From NCBI GenBank assembly GCA_946478775.1, contig CAMLDR010000050.1, forward strand, positions 1 through 24,474: a stretch of 24,474 nt of DNA, in the 5' to 3' direction. How positions within the stretch are numbered: position 1 is the first letter of the stretch; every line of letters begins with the position of its first letter. The notes under the pieces were generated by a model that saw only the letters and a list, made by a program, of their open reading frames with translations, had not been told where the DNA came from and searched no databases. Origin of the DNA: an uncultured Flavobacteriales bacterium. Its GTDB lineage: Bacteria > Bacteroidota > Bacteroidia > Flavobacteriales > Crocinitomicaceae. Positions 15,307-22,214 of the stretch are shown here, piece after piece. The position numbers were made by a program, and so were the translations under genes.

Positions 15307-15395
15307 TGAATAGAGGTAAGAGTTGGTCTAATGTAAAGAAATTACTCTAACAATGGTGAAAAAATAGCAGTCTAAAAAAATGAATCTTGAAAAGA

Positions 15396-15884
15396 TCAGG
15401 ATAGATTGGACTTGATTCCTTTTTTTTGAGTGAAGTCATGAATAGTTTTCATTTCCTCCGGACTCACATCCTTTACTGAGATCACATTGGCAACCAGTTT
15501 GTTCTGCCAGATCAGGACCAGTCCGGATTTTCTGCTGATGCGGATTATTTCATTCCATTTAACGGTAGAAGAAAAACCTTCTTTTGAGATAGCAACTCCT
15601 TTGTCCGAAAAATCGTAGGTGGTTTCCTGGCGAATGCGGGAATTAAGCTGATAATGTCTTTTCGCGTTGTTGAAAATACTGAATGCAAACAAGCCCAGGA
15701 ATACGATAGCGACAAAAACGAGCATATAGGCATCTTTGTTGTGATAAACGAATATGGCGATCAGTGCCCCGATAATCAGGCCGATAACAGCCAGGAGTAA
15801 GAAAAGTACCTGAAGTCGTTTGAGCAATAAAATAAAGGTCAGTTTGGCGAATTCGGATTGTGTAAGTGTTGTTTTGATCTGCAT
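15396..15884 (-). CDS. YcxB-like membrane protein
   Basis: A 162-residue protein. It has two adjacent transmembrane helices (about 22-48, VLFLLLAVIGLIIGALIAIFV, and 52-72) and then a soluble C-terminal domain. That domain reads TTYDFSDKGVAISKEGFSSTVKWNEIIRISRKSGLVLIW and continues with a short LVANVISVKDVSPEEM. This order (TTLTQSEF start, helical hairpin, then WxEI and a beta-rich domain) is typical of the YcxB-like family, whose role is unknown. A promoter-like TTG-18 bases-TAATTTTG precedes it, with the -7 box ending 5 bases from the ATG and the -33 TTG lying inside an AATTGAGAATTG repeat. Confidence 0.8.
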   Translation of the reverse strand: MQIKTTLTQSEFAKLTFILLLKRLQVLFLLLAVIGLIIGALIAIFVYHNKDAYMLVFVAIVFLGLFAFSIFNNAKRHYQLNSRIRQETTYDFSDKGVAISKEGFSSTVKWNEIIRISRKSGLVLIWQNKLVANVISVKDVSPEEMKTIHDFTQKKGIKSNLS

Positions 15885-15888
15885 GTGC

Positions 15889-15917
15889 CAAAATTACTAA
15901 GAATTGAGAATTGACAA
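15889..15917 (-). promoter_or_regulatory. promoter of the YcxB-like gene (TTG-18-TAATTTTG)
   Basis: On the minus strand TTG (15917-15915), 18 bases, then TAATTTTG (15896-15889) fits the Bacteroidota consensus. The G of the -7 box is 5 bases from the A of the ATG. The -33 half lies in an AATTGACAATGG repeat unit. Confidence 0.55.
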
Positions 15918-15999
15918 TGGATAATTGAAAAGCATAGAAAGTAAGTTCTTTCAGATGATTGGCGAAGATCTTCTCAATTATCCCTTTTACATTTTCAAT
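15901..15999. repeat. AT-rich repeat with facing arms around a core of about 45 bp
   Basis: The left arm GAATTGAGAATTGACAATGG plus ATAATTGAAAA is matched in reverse by CTCAATTATCCC plus TTTTACATTTTCAATTTAA. The arms flank a unique core (about 15931-15973). The right arm supplies the stop codon and the last residues (LKM) of the methyltransferase gene at 15987. Same family as 3161-3231 and 3796-3888. Confidence 0.55.
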
Positions 16000-17111
16000 T
16001 TAAGTGTCCAGCATTCCACAAATTCCTGATCGCGCCAAACGGCTTTTCGTTTTGTTTTGGAAGATGCCGCACCGGCCTTTTTGGTCTTTTTTTCTACTAA
16101 ACTAAAGCGGTTTTGGCGTTTCAATTCCTGTTCAACCGGGTGAATAAAGTTGGGATCCATTAATCCCGCCAGGTTCGAAAAGAGGATGACCACCTGTCCT
16201 TCCGGGTTCAAATGTTTGCGAGCCTCTTCAAAGAAACGAGGGAACAAGTCTTTATCGTAATAAATGGCCAGGTCAATCCCCGAAACTTCTTTCGGAAGCG
16301 GGATCCATGGCGGATTGAAAACAATCACGTCTGATTTGATTCCCGAACCGGCAAACAAATCCCCGAAATAAAGGTTTATCTTTTCCTCATTCTCATTTAA
16401 TCCAAAGCGATTGGAAATCTGCTTTGGATTCTCATTCTGATAAAGTATTCCGATCAAAGCATTCGGATTGATATCAGATGCATTAAGCTCTTTAAAATCA
16501 AATTGATGGAACAGCTTACTTAAAATGCCACTTCCGATTCCCACATCAAATGCCCGGTCTTTTTTACCCCGGTAATTCTTCAGGTAGTTCACAAACAATT
16601 CGATGTGCTCAAAACGGGTTGGGAAATACGTTCCGTAAAAAGGATGAAGCGTTTGTTTCAATCCCGGAATGCGGATTCCCTTTTCATACCATTGCCAAGA
16701 ACTGTTCAATCCCTGTACATCCGTAAATGGAAGGAAGAAATCCGGAAGTTCCGGATACAGGATTTTGATCCAGCCGATCTCAGGAGCTTTCCGCACATGC
16801 AGTTTGTGATCGGAAATTTCGATGAGCAATAATTGGGTTGCTTTCCGGAAAGTGTCGCGGTAACTCCGCTGTGATTGAAAAGAATCGCTGTTCGTTTTTT
16901 TCGAAAGGGTCTTCTTAAGTGCTTCCAGAACAGCAGTCCCGCTGCTATATTGGTCTGCTATCAATACGTTATTTCCTTCCAGCAAGGCCTCAACGGCGTA
17001 TTTCGGATCAATGTTTTTCGAATACTCGAGCACCGGAATATCCTCCGTTATCGGTTCCGGACGATTAATCGTCAGATCTTTTGAATGAAGAATGGGTTTT
17101 GCTTGTGCCAT
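15987..17111 (-). CDS. class I methyltransferase with NPPW motif
   Basis: A 374-residue protein with an unassigned N-terminal part (about 1-180; includes the sequence VEALLEGNNVLIADQYSSG) and a small-domain methyltransferase fold. Motif I is FDVGIGSGILSKL (188-200), the acidic residue is in NASDINPNA (Asp213), and the catalytic NPPW (266-269) lies in VIVFNPPWIPLP. An N/D-PPF/Y/W motif is typical of enzymes that methylate exocyclic or amide nitrogens (as in HemK/PrmC, RsmC and RlmG), so the target may be RNA or a protein glutamine. The tail is rich in Lys and ends in residues encoded by an AT-rich repeat. The ATG overlaps the murQ stop by one base (TAATG), implying coupled translation. Why it is coupled to murQ is unclear. 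Confidence 0.8.
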   Translation of the reverse strand: MAQAKPILHSKDLTINRPEPITEDIPVLEYSKNIDPKYAVEALLEGNNVLIADQYSSGTAVLEALKKTLSKKTNSDSFQSQRSYRDTFRKATQLLLIEISDHKLHVRKAPEIGWIKILYPELPDFFLPFTDVQGLNSSWQWYEKGIRIPGLKQTLHPFYGTYFPTRFEHIELFVNYLKNYRGKKDRAFDVGIGSGILSKLFHQFDFKELNASDINPNALIGILYQNENPKQISNRFGLNENEEKINLYFGDLFAGSGIKSDVIVFNPPWIPLPKEVSGIDLAIYYDKDLFPRFFEEARKHLNPEGQVVILFSNLAGLMDPNFIHPVEQELKRQNRFSLVEKKTKKAGAASSKTKRKAVWRDQEFVECWTLKLKM

Positions 17112-17917
17112 TACGAATTAAATGCCTCTACAGCAGCCCGAACCGAACCGTGCTTCAGAAGTAATTCATTGGCTTGAGACTCTTCTAGTCCTGTTGCTTC
17201 CATGACCATTTTAGTGCCGCGATCAACCAGCTTGTCATTGGATAACTGCATGTCGACCATTCTGTTTCCTTTCACTCTTCCCAAACGGATCATGATGGCT
17301 GTTGAAAGCATATTCAAAACCAGTTTCTGAGCGGTTCCGCTTTTCATGCGCGTACTTCCGGTAACGAATTCCGGGCCTACAACGGGAGTAATGGCAATAT
17401 CCGCCAATTGGCTCAATGGTGAATGCGGATTACAGGAAATCCCTCCTGTTAAAATGCCTTTCTTCTTTGCCGTTTCCAAAGCTCCCAAAACATAAGGAGT
17501 GGTTCCCGAAGCGGCAATTCCAACAACGGTATCTTTTTCAGTAATATGAAATGCTTCCAGGTCTTTCCAGCCTTGTTCCCGGTCGTCCTCCGCAAACTCT
17601 ACTGCTTTCCGTATAGCTACGTCGCCACCTGCAATAATACCAATCACCATTCCCTGCGGAACGCCGAAAGTAGGAGGGCATTCACTGGCGTCTACAATTC
17701 CTAAACGACCGCTTGTTCCTGCTCCCATGTAAAAAAGCCGTCCGCCATCCTGCATACGTTCCACACAGGCATCTACCAATTTTTCAATTTGCGGGATTTC
17801 TTTTTCAACAGCTAGCGGGACAGTATGGTCTTCTTCATTGATACCTATCAATAAATCCCGGGTAGATAGTTGGTCCAGATTGCGATGATTGCTTTCTGAT
17901 TCTGTTATTCGCTTCAT
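17111..17917 (-). CDS. murQ: N-acetylmuramic acid 6-phosphate etherase
   Basis: A 268-residue SIS-domain protein of family length, with the signature beginning ITESESNHRNLDQLSTRDLL and the strong block LFYMGAGTSGRLGIVDASECPPTFG (61-85), which contains the catalytic Glu79. Later blocks are GIAASGTTPYVLGAL, GISCNPHSPLSQLADI and GSTRMKSGTAQKLVLNMLSTA, all diagnostic of MurQ. It cleaves the lactyl ether of MurNAc-6-phosphate to give GlcNAc-6-phosphate, the key step of peptidoglycan amino-sugar recycling in the cytoplasm. No MurNAc transporter, kinase or amidase gene is adjacent. The 5' side is a four-copy GTTCAAAA tandem repeat that ends 7 bases before the ATG. Co-transcription with the downstream methyltransferase is very likely. 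Confidence 0.95.
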   Translation of the reverse strand: MKRITESESNHRNLDQLSTRDLLIGINEEDHTVPLAVEKEIPQIEKLVDACVERMQDGGRLFYMGAGTSGRLGIVDASECPPTFGVPQGMVIGIIAGGDVAIRKAVEFAEDDREQGWKDLEAFHITEKDTVVGIAASGTTPYVLGALETAKKKGILTGGISCNPHSPLSQLADIAITPVVGPEFVTGSTRMKSGTAQKLVLNMLSTAIMIRLGRVKGNRMVDMQLSNDKLVDRGTKMVMEATGLEESQANELLLKHGSVRAAVEAFNS

Positions 17918-17924
17918 ATTGAAA

Positions 17925-17956
17925 GTTCAAAAGTTCAAAAGTTCAAAAGTTCAAAC
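17925..17956. repeat. tandem repeat, four copies of an 8-bp unit
   Basis: Units GTTCAAAA at 17925, 17933 and 17941, and GTTCAAAC at 17949. The tract lies in the leader of murQ on the minus strand, 7 bases from its ATG. The same unit, in opposite orientation, is embedded in the 3' end of the cca gene near 3876-3915. Confidence 0.85.
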
Positions 17957-17979
17957 TTCGGCTTCGTCCAGCTTTCAAG

Positions 17980-18015
17980 AAAAGGTGACTGAGCGGAGTC
18001 GAAGTCAACCTTTTT
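17980..18015. terminator. GACTGAGCGGAGTC repeat forming a probable bidirectional terminator
   Basis: AAAAGGTGACT (17980-17990) and AGTCAACCTTTTT (18003-18015) form a stem with one bulge around the 12-base loop GAGCGGAGTCGA, with A and T tracts on the outside. On the minus strand the hairpin directly follows the phosphoribosyltransferase stop codon, which it overlaps, so it fits a terminator. The ACTTCGACTCCGCTCAGT core is a repeat that I recall as common between genes in Bacteroidota; this is recollection, not a search result. Confidence 0.6.
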
Positions 18016-18508
18016 ACACCAAAAATGCCTCAAGTGAACCATTTGAAGGCATGACCTCCACACGTTCACCCAAAGTGGTTGTTAAGGTCATTCCTACAAA
18101 ATCACATTTGATAGGATATCTGCGGTGCATCCGGTCTACCAGGGCAACTGTTTTTACACTTCTGACGGGTTGTTCCAGGATCTTCATGACACCGTATTGC
18201 ATCGTCGTTCCTGAATTGATTACATCATCCACCAGGATCACCTGTTTGCCATGGAACAAGGTCGGATCTATGGAACACTGAATAGTTGAATCAAGCGGAT
18301 GATCTTTATCCAGTTCAATTTTAAAATAAGTCACCTCCTGTGAACTGTTTTTGCGGACAATTTCAGTGATCTGCTGCGCAAAAGTTTCCCCGTTCCCGAT
18401 AATCCCACCGATAAATAATTCGGGGATCCCATAGGTGTTCTCTAAGATTTCATGCGCCAGACGCATGATCTTTTGCTCAATCTGATGCTGATTTAAAACC
18501 AATTTCAT
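18014..18508 (-). CDS. PyrR-like phosphoribosyltransferase family protein
   Basis: A 164-residue type I phosphoribosyltransferase. The PRPP-binding loop is VILVDDVINSGTTMQYG (about 90-106), and an earlier hood region reads LFIGGIIGNGETFAQQI. The family transfers PRPP ribose to a base; PyrR members also act as a pyrimidine-operon regulator. The N-terminal QHQIEQKIMRLAHEILENTYG, and VKTVALVDRMHRRYPIKCDFVG near the end, are like the PyrR/phosphoribosyltransferase proteins of Bacteroidota, which are usually left unnamed. I therefore give no gene symbol. A TACCTTTA (18527-18534), one mismatch from the -7 consensus, lies 18 bases upstream. The stop codon overlaps a terminator-like repeat. Confidence 0.88.
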   Translation of the reverse strand: MKLVLNQHQIEQKIMRLAHEILENTYGIPELFIGGIIGNGETFAQQITEIVRKNSSQEVTYFKIELDKDHPLDSTIQCSIDPTLFHGKQVILVDDVINSGTTMQYGVMKILEQPVRSVKTVALVDRMHRRYPIKCDFVGMTLTTTLGERVEVMPSNGSLEAFLV

Positions 18509-18641
18509 GGAAACAATAATTTGAGATAAAGGTACTGTATTCCCTTCAAAAAAACAGGTTGTTTCGGAAATAATGCAGTGAATAGGCGATGTTGGGTACT
18601 CAGGTTTCGAACTACCCGGACATTCTTTTCGTTGGAAAAAT

Positions 18642-18649
18642 TATCTTTG
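18642..18649 (+). promoter_or_regulatory. -7 promoter box TATCTTTG for the potassium channel gene
   Basis: An exact TAnnTTTG match that ends 19 bases before the ATG at 18669. No clear -33 TTG is seen. Confidence 0.45.
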
Positions 18650-18668
18650 ATAGAAATAGCACTTAAAA

Positions 18669-19334
18669 ATGGGGAAACTGCTTGAATTTTTTGATAAACG
18701 AAAATACGAAGTATTGCTGGTTGCATTGCTTCAACATTTGTTTATCGGGATTTTCATAAACGATCACGCCAATTACCGGGACATTATCTGGCCAATCAAT
18801 ATGTTTTTGCTCGGACTAGCCTGTACAGGTATTTTCATGGGCAAAAACAAATGGAAAGCCTGGATTAAAAACCTGCTCTTCATACTGGTGGTACTTTTTC
18901 CAATTGGTATTTCCTTTGTAAAGGACGTAACCTTCTATTTCGAACTACTGAATATTGTTTATGTCCTGTTCTTCATTTTTATTTTTTACGAAGTAGTGAA
19001 GTTCCTGGTAAAGCCTAGCTACATTGATTCGGATGTGATTTCAGCAGCAGCCTGCGGCTATTTTTTGTTAATCGAAATCAGTGTGTTTTTACTGCAGTTC
19101 TTCATTTACCACAACCCGCATTCGTTTCATGGGGTTGACATGAAGGATACGGCATCCATCTATATGGACCTGGTTTATTTCAGTTCGGTTTGCATGACCA
19201 GTATCGGTTTTGGGGATATTGTACCAACGGCTCACAGTACCAAATTGGTGACCTCTGTTTTGGGAATCCTGGGACATTTTTATACGGTGGTACTGGTTGG
19301 AATAATCATCAGTAAATTTACGTCTCGAAAATAA
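18669..19334 (+). CDS. potassium channel family protein (two-pore-helix, Ion_trans_2 type)
   Basis: A 221-residue membrane protein with about six helices (near 12-32, 38-58, 68-84, 92-114, 122-146 and 192-216). The selectivity filter reads TSIGFGDIVP (177-186), preceded by MDLVYFSSVCM as the pore helix. TxGF/YGD is the K+ filter signature, so potassium conduction is likely. No RCK/TrkA-N cytoplasmic domain follows and there is no voltage-sensor charge pattern, so the gating cue is unknown. The next gene encodes a bestrophin-family channel 90 bases downstream, which suggests a cation/anion channel pair working in osmotic or membrane-potential control. That is inference from context only. Confidence 0.85.
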   Translation: MGKLLEFFDKRKYEVLLVALLQHLFIGIFINDHANYRDIIWPINMFLLGLACTGIFMGKNKWKAWIKNLLFILVVLFPIGISFVKDVTFYFELLNIVYVLFFIFIFYEVVKFLVKPSYIDSDVISAAACGYFLLIEISVFLLQFFIYHNPHSFHGVDMKDTASIYMDLVYFSSVCMTSIGFGDIVPTAHSTKLVTSVLGILGHFYTVVLVGIIISKFTSRK

Positions 19335-19382
19335 CAATCCGGTATGAAGAGTTGGAAAATTCTATTTTTGGCAGACAGCGTT

Positions 19383-19416
19383 CTTCACTTTTCAATTATT
19401 CATTTTCAATTTTAAA
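19383..19416. repeat. AATTGAAAA-family AT-rich repeat arm
   Basis: TTCACTTTTCAATTATTCATTTTCAATTTTAA is a single arm of the same type as 3161-3231 and 15901-15999 and lies in the leader of the bestrophin gene. No clear facing arm is visible on its left. Confidence 0.45.
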
Positions 19417-19424
19417 TTAATAAG

Positions 19425-20432
19425 ATGCATTCAGGAAAATCATACCACTTAGGAGAATTTATTATCTGGACACGAAGGAATATCTTTTTACTGCTTCTGA
19501 TCGGCGCCATTCCGATCCTTTTGTTTGATGTATTCAAAATTTACTGGATTGCCATTCCCTGGACAGTGGTTGCGCTTCTGGGAACTGCAACAGCATTTAT
19601 CGTCGGGTTTAAAAATACCCAGGCCTACAACCGCACGTGGGAAGCGCGTCAGATTTGGGGTGGGATAGTAAACAGCAGCCGGTCGTGGGGCGCTATGAGC
19701 AAAAACATGGTTCCGGACGATGCAAAAAGCAAAGAGCTCATCTACCGTCATTTTGCCTGGCTCACAGCACTGCGTTACCAGATGCGGGATCCGCGTATGT
19801 GGGAAACTGCTTCCAAATCATACAACAGGGAGTACAGGAAATATTACAGTGTTCCGGAACAGGAAACTTCCCTGGAGTCGGAATTGATCAAATACCTGGG
19901 ACAGGAAGAAATCGATGCGATACTGAAAAATAAGAACCGCGCAACCCAGCTGTTGGCAAAGCAGTCGAAATTGCTTCGGGAATTGCTGGATTCCGGGCAG
20001 CTGGATACCTTCCAGTACATTGAAATGCAAAAAGTACTGAACGAATTTTTTGATCACCAGGGAAAAAGCGAACGCATCAAAAATTTCCCTTATCCGCGTC
20101 AGTTTGCAACGATCAACACCTTTTTTATTCGCTTGTTTTGCTTCCTGCTTCCATTTGGAATGCTTTTTGAATTTTCGAAGCTGAACGATTATGTGGATGG
20201 ATTCATGAAAGGGCACATGGTTTGGCTGGTATTGCCATTCAGCGTATTGATCTCCTGGGTTTTCACCTCTTTGGAACAAGTGGGGGAAAGTGCCGAGAAT
20301 CCGTTTGAAGGAAGTGCCAATGATGTTCCGATCTCACAGATCAGCCGCACCATTGAAATTGACCTGCGCGAAATGCTGGGAGAAACAGAACTTCCGCCGG
20401 CGGTAACTCCGGTGAATAATATTGTTTTATAG
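19425..20432 (+). CDS. bestrophin family (UPF0187) ion channel
   Basis: A 335-residue membrane protein with the bacterial bestrophin layout. TM1 is at about 18-37 and TM2 at 40-60 (WIAIPWTVVALLGTATAFIVGF). Directly after comes the conserved AYNRTWEARQIWGGIVNSSRSWG block (67-89). A long cytoplasmic helical region follows, then paired helices at about 222-245 (FIRLFCFLLPFGMLFEF) and 252-275 (MVWLVLPFSVLISWVFTSLEQ). It ends with a conserved IDLREMLGETELPP tail. Bestrophins form pentameric channels; bacterial members conduct cations or anions depending on the protein. A K+ channel gene lies just upstream in the same direction. The start at 19425 (MHSGKSYHLGEF) is the first Met of the frame and fits family starts. 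Confidence 0.88.
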   Translation: MHSGKSYHLGEFIIWTRRNIFLLLLIGAIPILLFDVFKIYWIAIPWTVVALLGTATAFIVGFKNTQAYNRTWEARQIWGGIVNSSRSWGAMSKNMVPDDAKSKELIYRHFAWLTALRYQMRDPRMWETASKSYNREYRKYYSVPEQETSLESELIKYLGQEEIDAILKNKNRATQLLAKQSKLLRELLDSGQLDTFQYIEMQKVLNEFFDHQGKSERIKNFPYPRQFATINTFFIRLFCFLLPFGMLFEFSKLNDYVDGFMKGHMVWLVLPFSVLISWVFTSLEQVGESAENPFEGSANDVPISQISRTIEIDLREMLGETELPPAVTPVNNIVL

Positions 20433-20457
20433 GAATTTACAAATAACTGATTATAAA

Positions 20458-20964
20458 ATGAGTATGATCGCCAACTTCCTTCGAGTATCTTCTGAAGAAC
20501 TGGAAGCTTACAGAAAAGATAGTTCCCTTTTGGAAAATCGGATTTACAACGATGAAGAAGATCCAAACCTGGTTGATATCGATAAATCATGGGATGGAAT
20601 TTTATTTTTACTCACCGGAGAATCAATAAATACATTTCAATCCCGTGGAGCAAATCAACTTTCATTGGCTGGAATTTTTTTTAGCGAACAATTTATCGAT
20701 GAAGGTCAGGATTTAGGTTATGGTCCTGCACACTATTTGAATCCCGGTCAAGTCAAAGAATTGAACCTAAAACTGGCAGCAATTTCTGTCGAAGATCTGA
20801 AGAAAAACTATGATCCAGAACGAATGATTGAGTTGGAAGTTTATCCAACTATTTGGGAAAATGAGGATGAAATAAATTACTTGCTTGAGTATTTTGAAAT
20901 CATTCAGCAGATGTATTCCGAAGCAGTTAAAAAAAATGAAGGTATTATCATGTTCTTAAATTGA
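20458..20964 (+). CDS. DUF1877/YfbM-like protein
   Basis: A 168-residue soluble protein starting MSMIANFLRVSSEELEAY. I chose the ATG at 20458 over the in-frame ATG at 20422 (overlapping the bestrophin end) because family members begin close to a G/S-MIGNFYRV-type sequence. The segment WDGILFLLTG, the phrase HYLNPGQVKELNLKLAAIS and an acidic stretch near the end (DPERMIELEVYPTIWENEDE) fit DUF1877. Function is unknown. It starts 25 bases after the bestrophin stop, and its TGA stop is directly followed by the ATG of a probable small frameshifted gene, so it may head an operon with the two secreted proteins downstream. Confidence 0.8.
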   Translation: MSMIANFLRVSSEELEAYRKDSSLLENRIYNDEEDPNLVDIDKSWDGILFLLTGESINTFQSRGANQLSLAGIFFSEQFIDEGQDLGYGPAHYLNPGQVKELNLKLAAISVEDLKKNYDPERMIELEVYPTIWENEDEINYLLEYFEIIQQMYSEAVKKNEGIIMFLN

Positions 20965-21191
20965 ATGCTTAAATAATCGGGTGGATTGAGTATGTTCTGC
21001 TGTTATTCGCGGGTGTCTTTAAGTTTTCACATCATCTGGATTTGAAACTAATTTTTTTCAGAGGAATTTTGAGCAGTAACTATTGGGCAATGAATTTTAT
21101 TGTGGTCCAGTTCTATTTTATTAGCGGATTGGTAGTACTTTGGCTGAGCGTTAGGAAAAAAACACACTTTAAAAAGGGAATCCAACCATGA
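20965..21191 (+). pseudogene. small two-helix membrane protein, interrupted by a one-base frameshift near its start
   Basis: The frame open from 20973 to 21191 encodes about 72 residues with two hydrophobic segments: IIGWIEYVLLLFAGVFKF, then WAMNFIVVQFYFISGLVVLWLSV, ending in the basic tail RKKTHFKKGIQP. The ATG at 20965 directly abuts the DUF1877 stop, but in its own frame it reads only MLK then TAA (20974-20976). One extra A in the AAA run would join it to the long frame as MLKIIGWIEYV. The stop overlaps the next gene start as ATGA, a pattern of real coupled genes. Either the gene is broken, the base is a sequencing error, or translation begins elsewhere (ATG at 21090 gives 33 residues with one helix). 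No family is recognised. Confidence 0.5.
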
Positions 21192-22198
21192 CCGGAACTT
21201 ACAGAAACAGGTTTTTACTATTCACTTTGATACTAGTATCCATGGGGGTTTTCTATTCCTGTAGTAAGAAATCAGAGCGTCATTTTTACTATTCGGATGG
21301 ATCAGAGATCAAAGATTCTACCGTTATTCAATTTTTAAAGCAGCAACTACCTCTTCAGGTCCCGGAATACGACAGCACGCTAAGTTTGGGCATCAAAACG
21401 AATTTGGATCGGGGAATTGAACCGATCATGGAACGCTACTTTTCAGAAGATCCTTTAAGAAAAGTCAGCGGGATGGTCATCCTGGAAAATAAAACAGGAA
21501 ACGTCGTTTATTGTAAAAACTCAGAGCGGTTGTCTATTTACGGACAACGGTTTCAAATGATGAAAATGTACGGAATACTCCTGTCTTTAGAAGAAGGAGT
21601 GAAATTAAACGATACCTTTTCATGGACTGGGAAATACAGCAAAAAGAAATACGATAGTACGGTTTCAAGATTATATCGGATGTCTGCTCCGTCGCTGGAG
21701 TACAAATACCCGTTCGATACGTATTCGTGCAGCCAATGGTCGGCTTTCCTCAAGAGATTGGATGTTTCCGAAAATGAGCGGGATTGTGCAGACGGCGAAA
21801 TATACCCGCGGTATTACTTCAGGACTTCTTTGTTTGACCTGGTAAAAACAGGAATGTTGATTAATCGAAACGGGTTTGCAAGTGCAAATAACCTGTTTGG
21901 AGAAATAAAAAATTCCGATGGGAAAATCCTGCATACACCTGCTGTTGTGAAAGGAAAAATACTGAAAACGGAAACTTGTCTTGCAGCTAAAAAGATCCTG
22001 AAGCGTGATCCGTTCGATGTGATCGAATTTAGCTATCCGATTTTCCTCTACACCCATAAAGAGATCAGAAATGGAATGGTGCTTTCAACAAAAAAATACA
22101 CCATCGGATTCTTAGCCGCTTCAAAATCAGGAAGTAATGGGTTTGTTACAAAAGAAATCTATTCATTGGTGTCACTTTTAGAGGAATCCCGACACTAA
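21188..22198 (+). CDS. lipoprotein resembling an inactive penicillin-binding transpeptidase
   Basis: A 336-residue protein with a lipoprotein-type signal (hydrophobic segment then VFYSC, Cys25). The following region is reminiscent of a penicillin-binding transpeptidase fold: VSGMVILENKTGNVVYC (compare the usual A-V-V-L-D-P-K-T-G-E-I-L-A), MMKMYGILLSLEEGVKLNDTF (compare SxFK, then LAALE-G), SLFDLVKTGMLINRNGFASANNLFGEIKNSDGKILH (compare the segment with the N-G-G and D-G-K-V motifs), and a late YTIGFLAASKSGSNGF segment. The catalytic Ser of SxxK appears to be Gln (QMMK), and no KTG is visible. It would be a pseudoenzyme. This family link is my inference, made by pattern. It overlaps the small membrane ORF by ATGA. 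Confidence 0.6.
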   Translation: MTGTYRNRFLLFTLILVSMGVFYSCSKKSERHFYYSDGSEIKDSTVIQFLKQQLPLQVPEYDSTLSLGIKTNLDRGIEPIMERYFSEDPLRKVSGMVILENKTGNVVYCKNSERLSIYGQRFQMMKMYGILLSLEEGVKLNDTFSWTGKYSKKKYDSTVSRLYRMSAPSLEYKYPFDTYSCSQWSAFLKRLDVSENERDCADGEIYPRYYFRTSLFDLVKTGMLINRNGFASANNLFGEIKNSDGKILHTPAVVKGKILKTETCLAAKKILKRDPFDVIEFSYPIFLYTHKEIRNGMVLSTKKYTIGFLAASKSGSNGFVTKEIYSLVSLLEESRH

Positions 22199-22214
22199 CT
22201 TTCTAAATCAAAAT

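Noticed and set aside
17925..17956. Tandem repeat as a CRISPR array
   Set aside because: The unit is 8 bp without spacers, and no cas gene is present.
18592..18620. T-arm-like string GGTTTCGAACTACC suggesting a tRNA fragment or att site
   Set aside because: The flanking bases do not form a 5-bp T-stem, and no anticodon or D-arm can be folded upstream; likely chance.
19818..20279. Minus-strand open frame of 153 codons inside the bestrophin gene
   Set aside because: It is antisense to a strongly conserved family gene, and its product has no recognisable domain or start context.
20965..20976. Programmed -1 frameshift to join MLK to the two-helix membrane frame
   Set aside because: The local GCTTAAATAA does not form an X-XXY-YYZ slippery heptamer in the right phase, so an indel or sequencing error is the simpler explanation.
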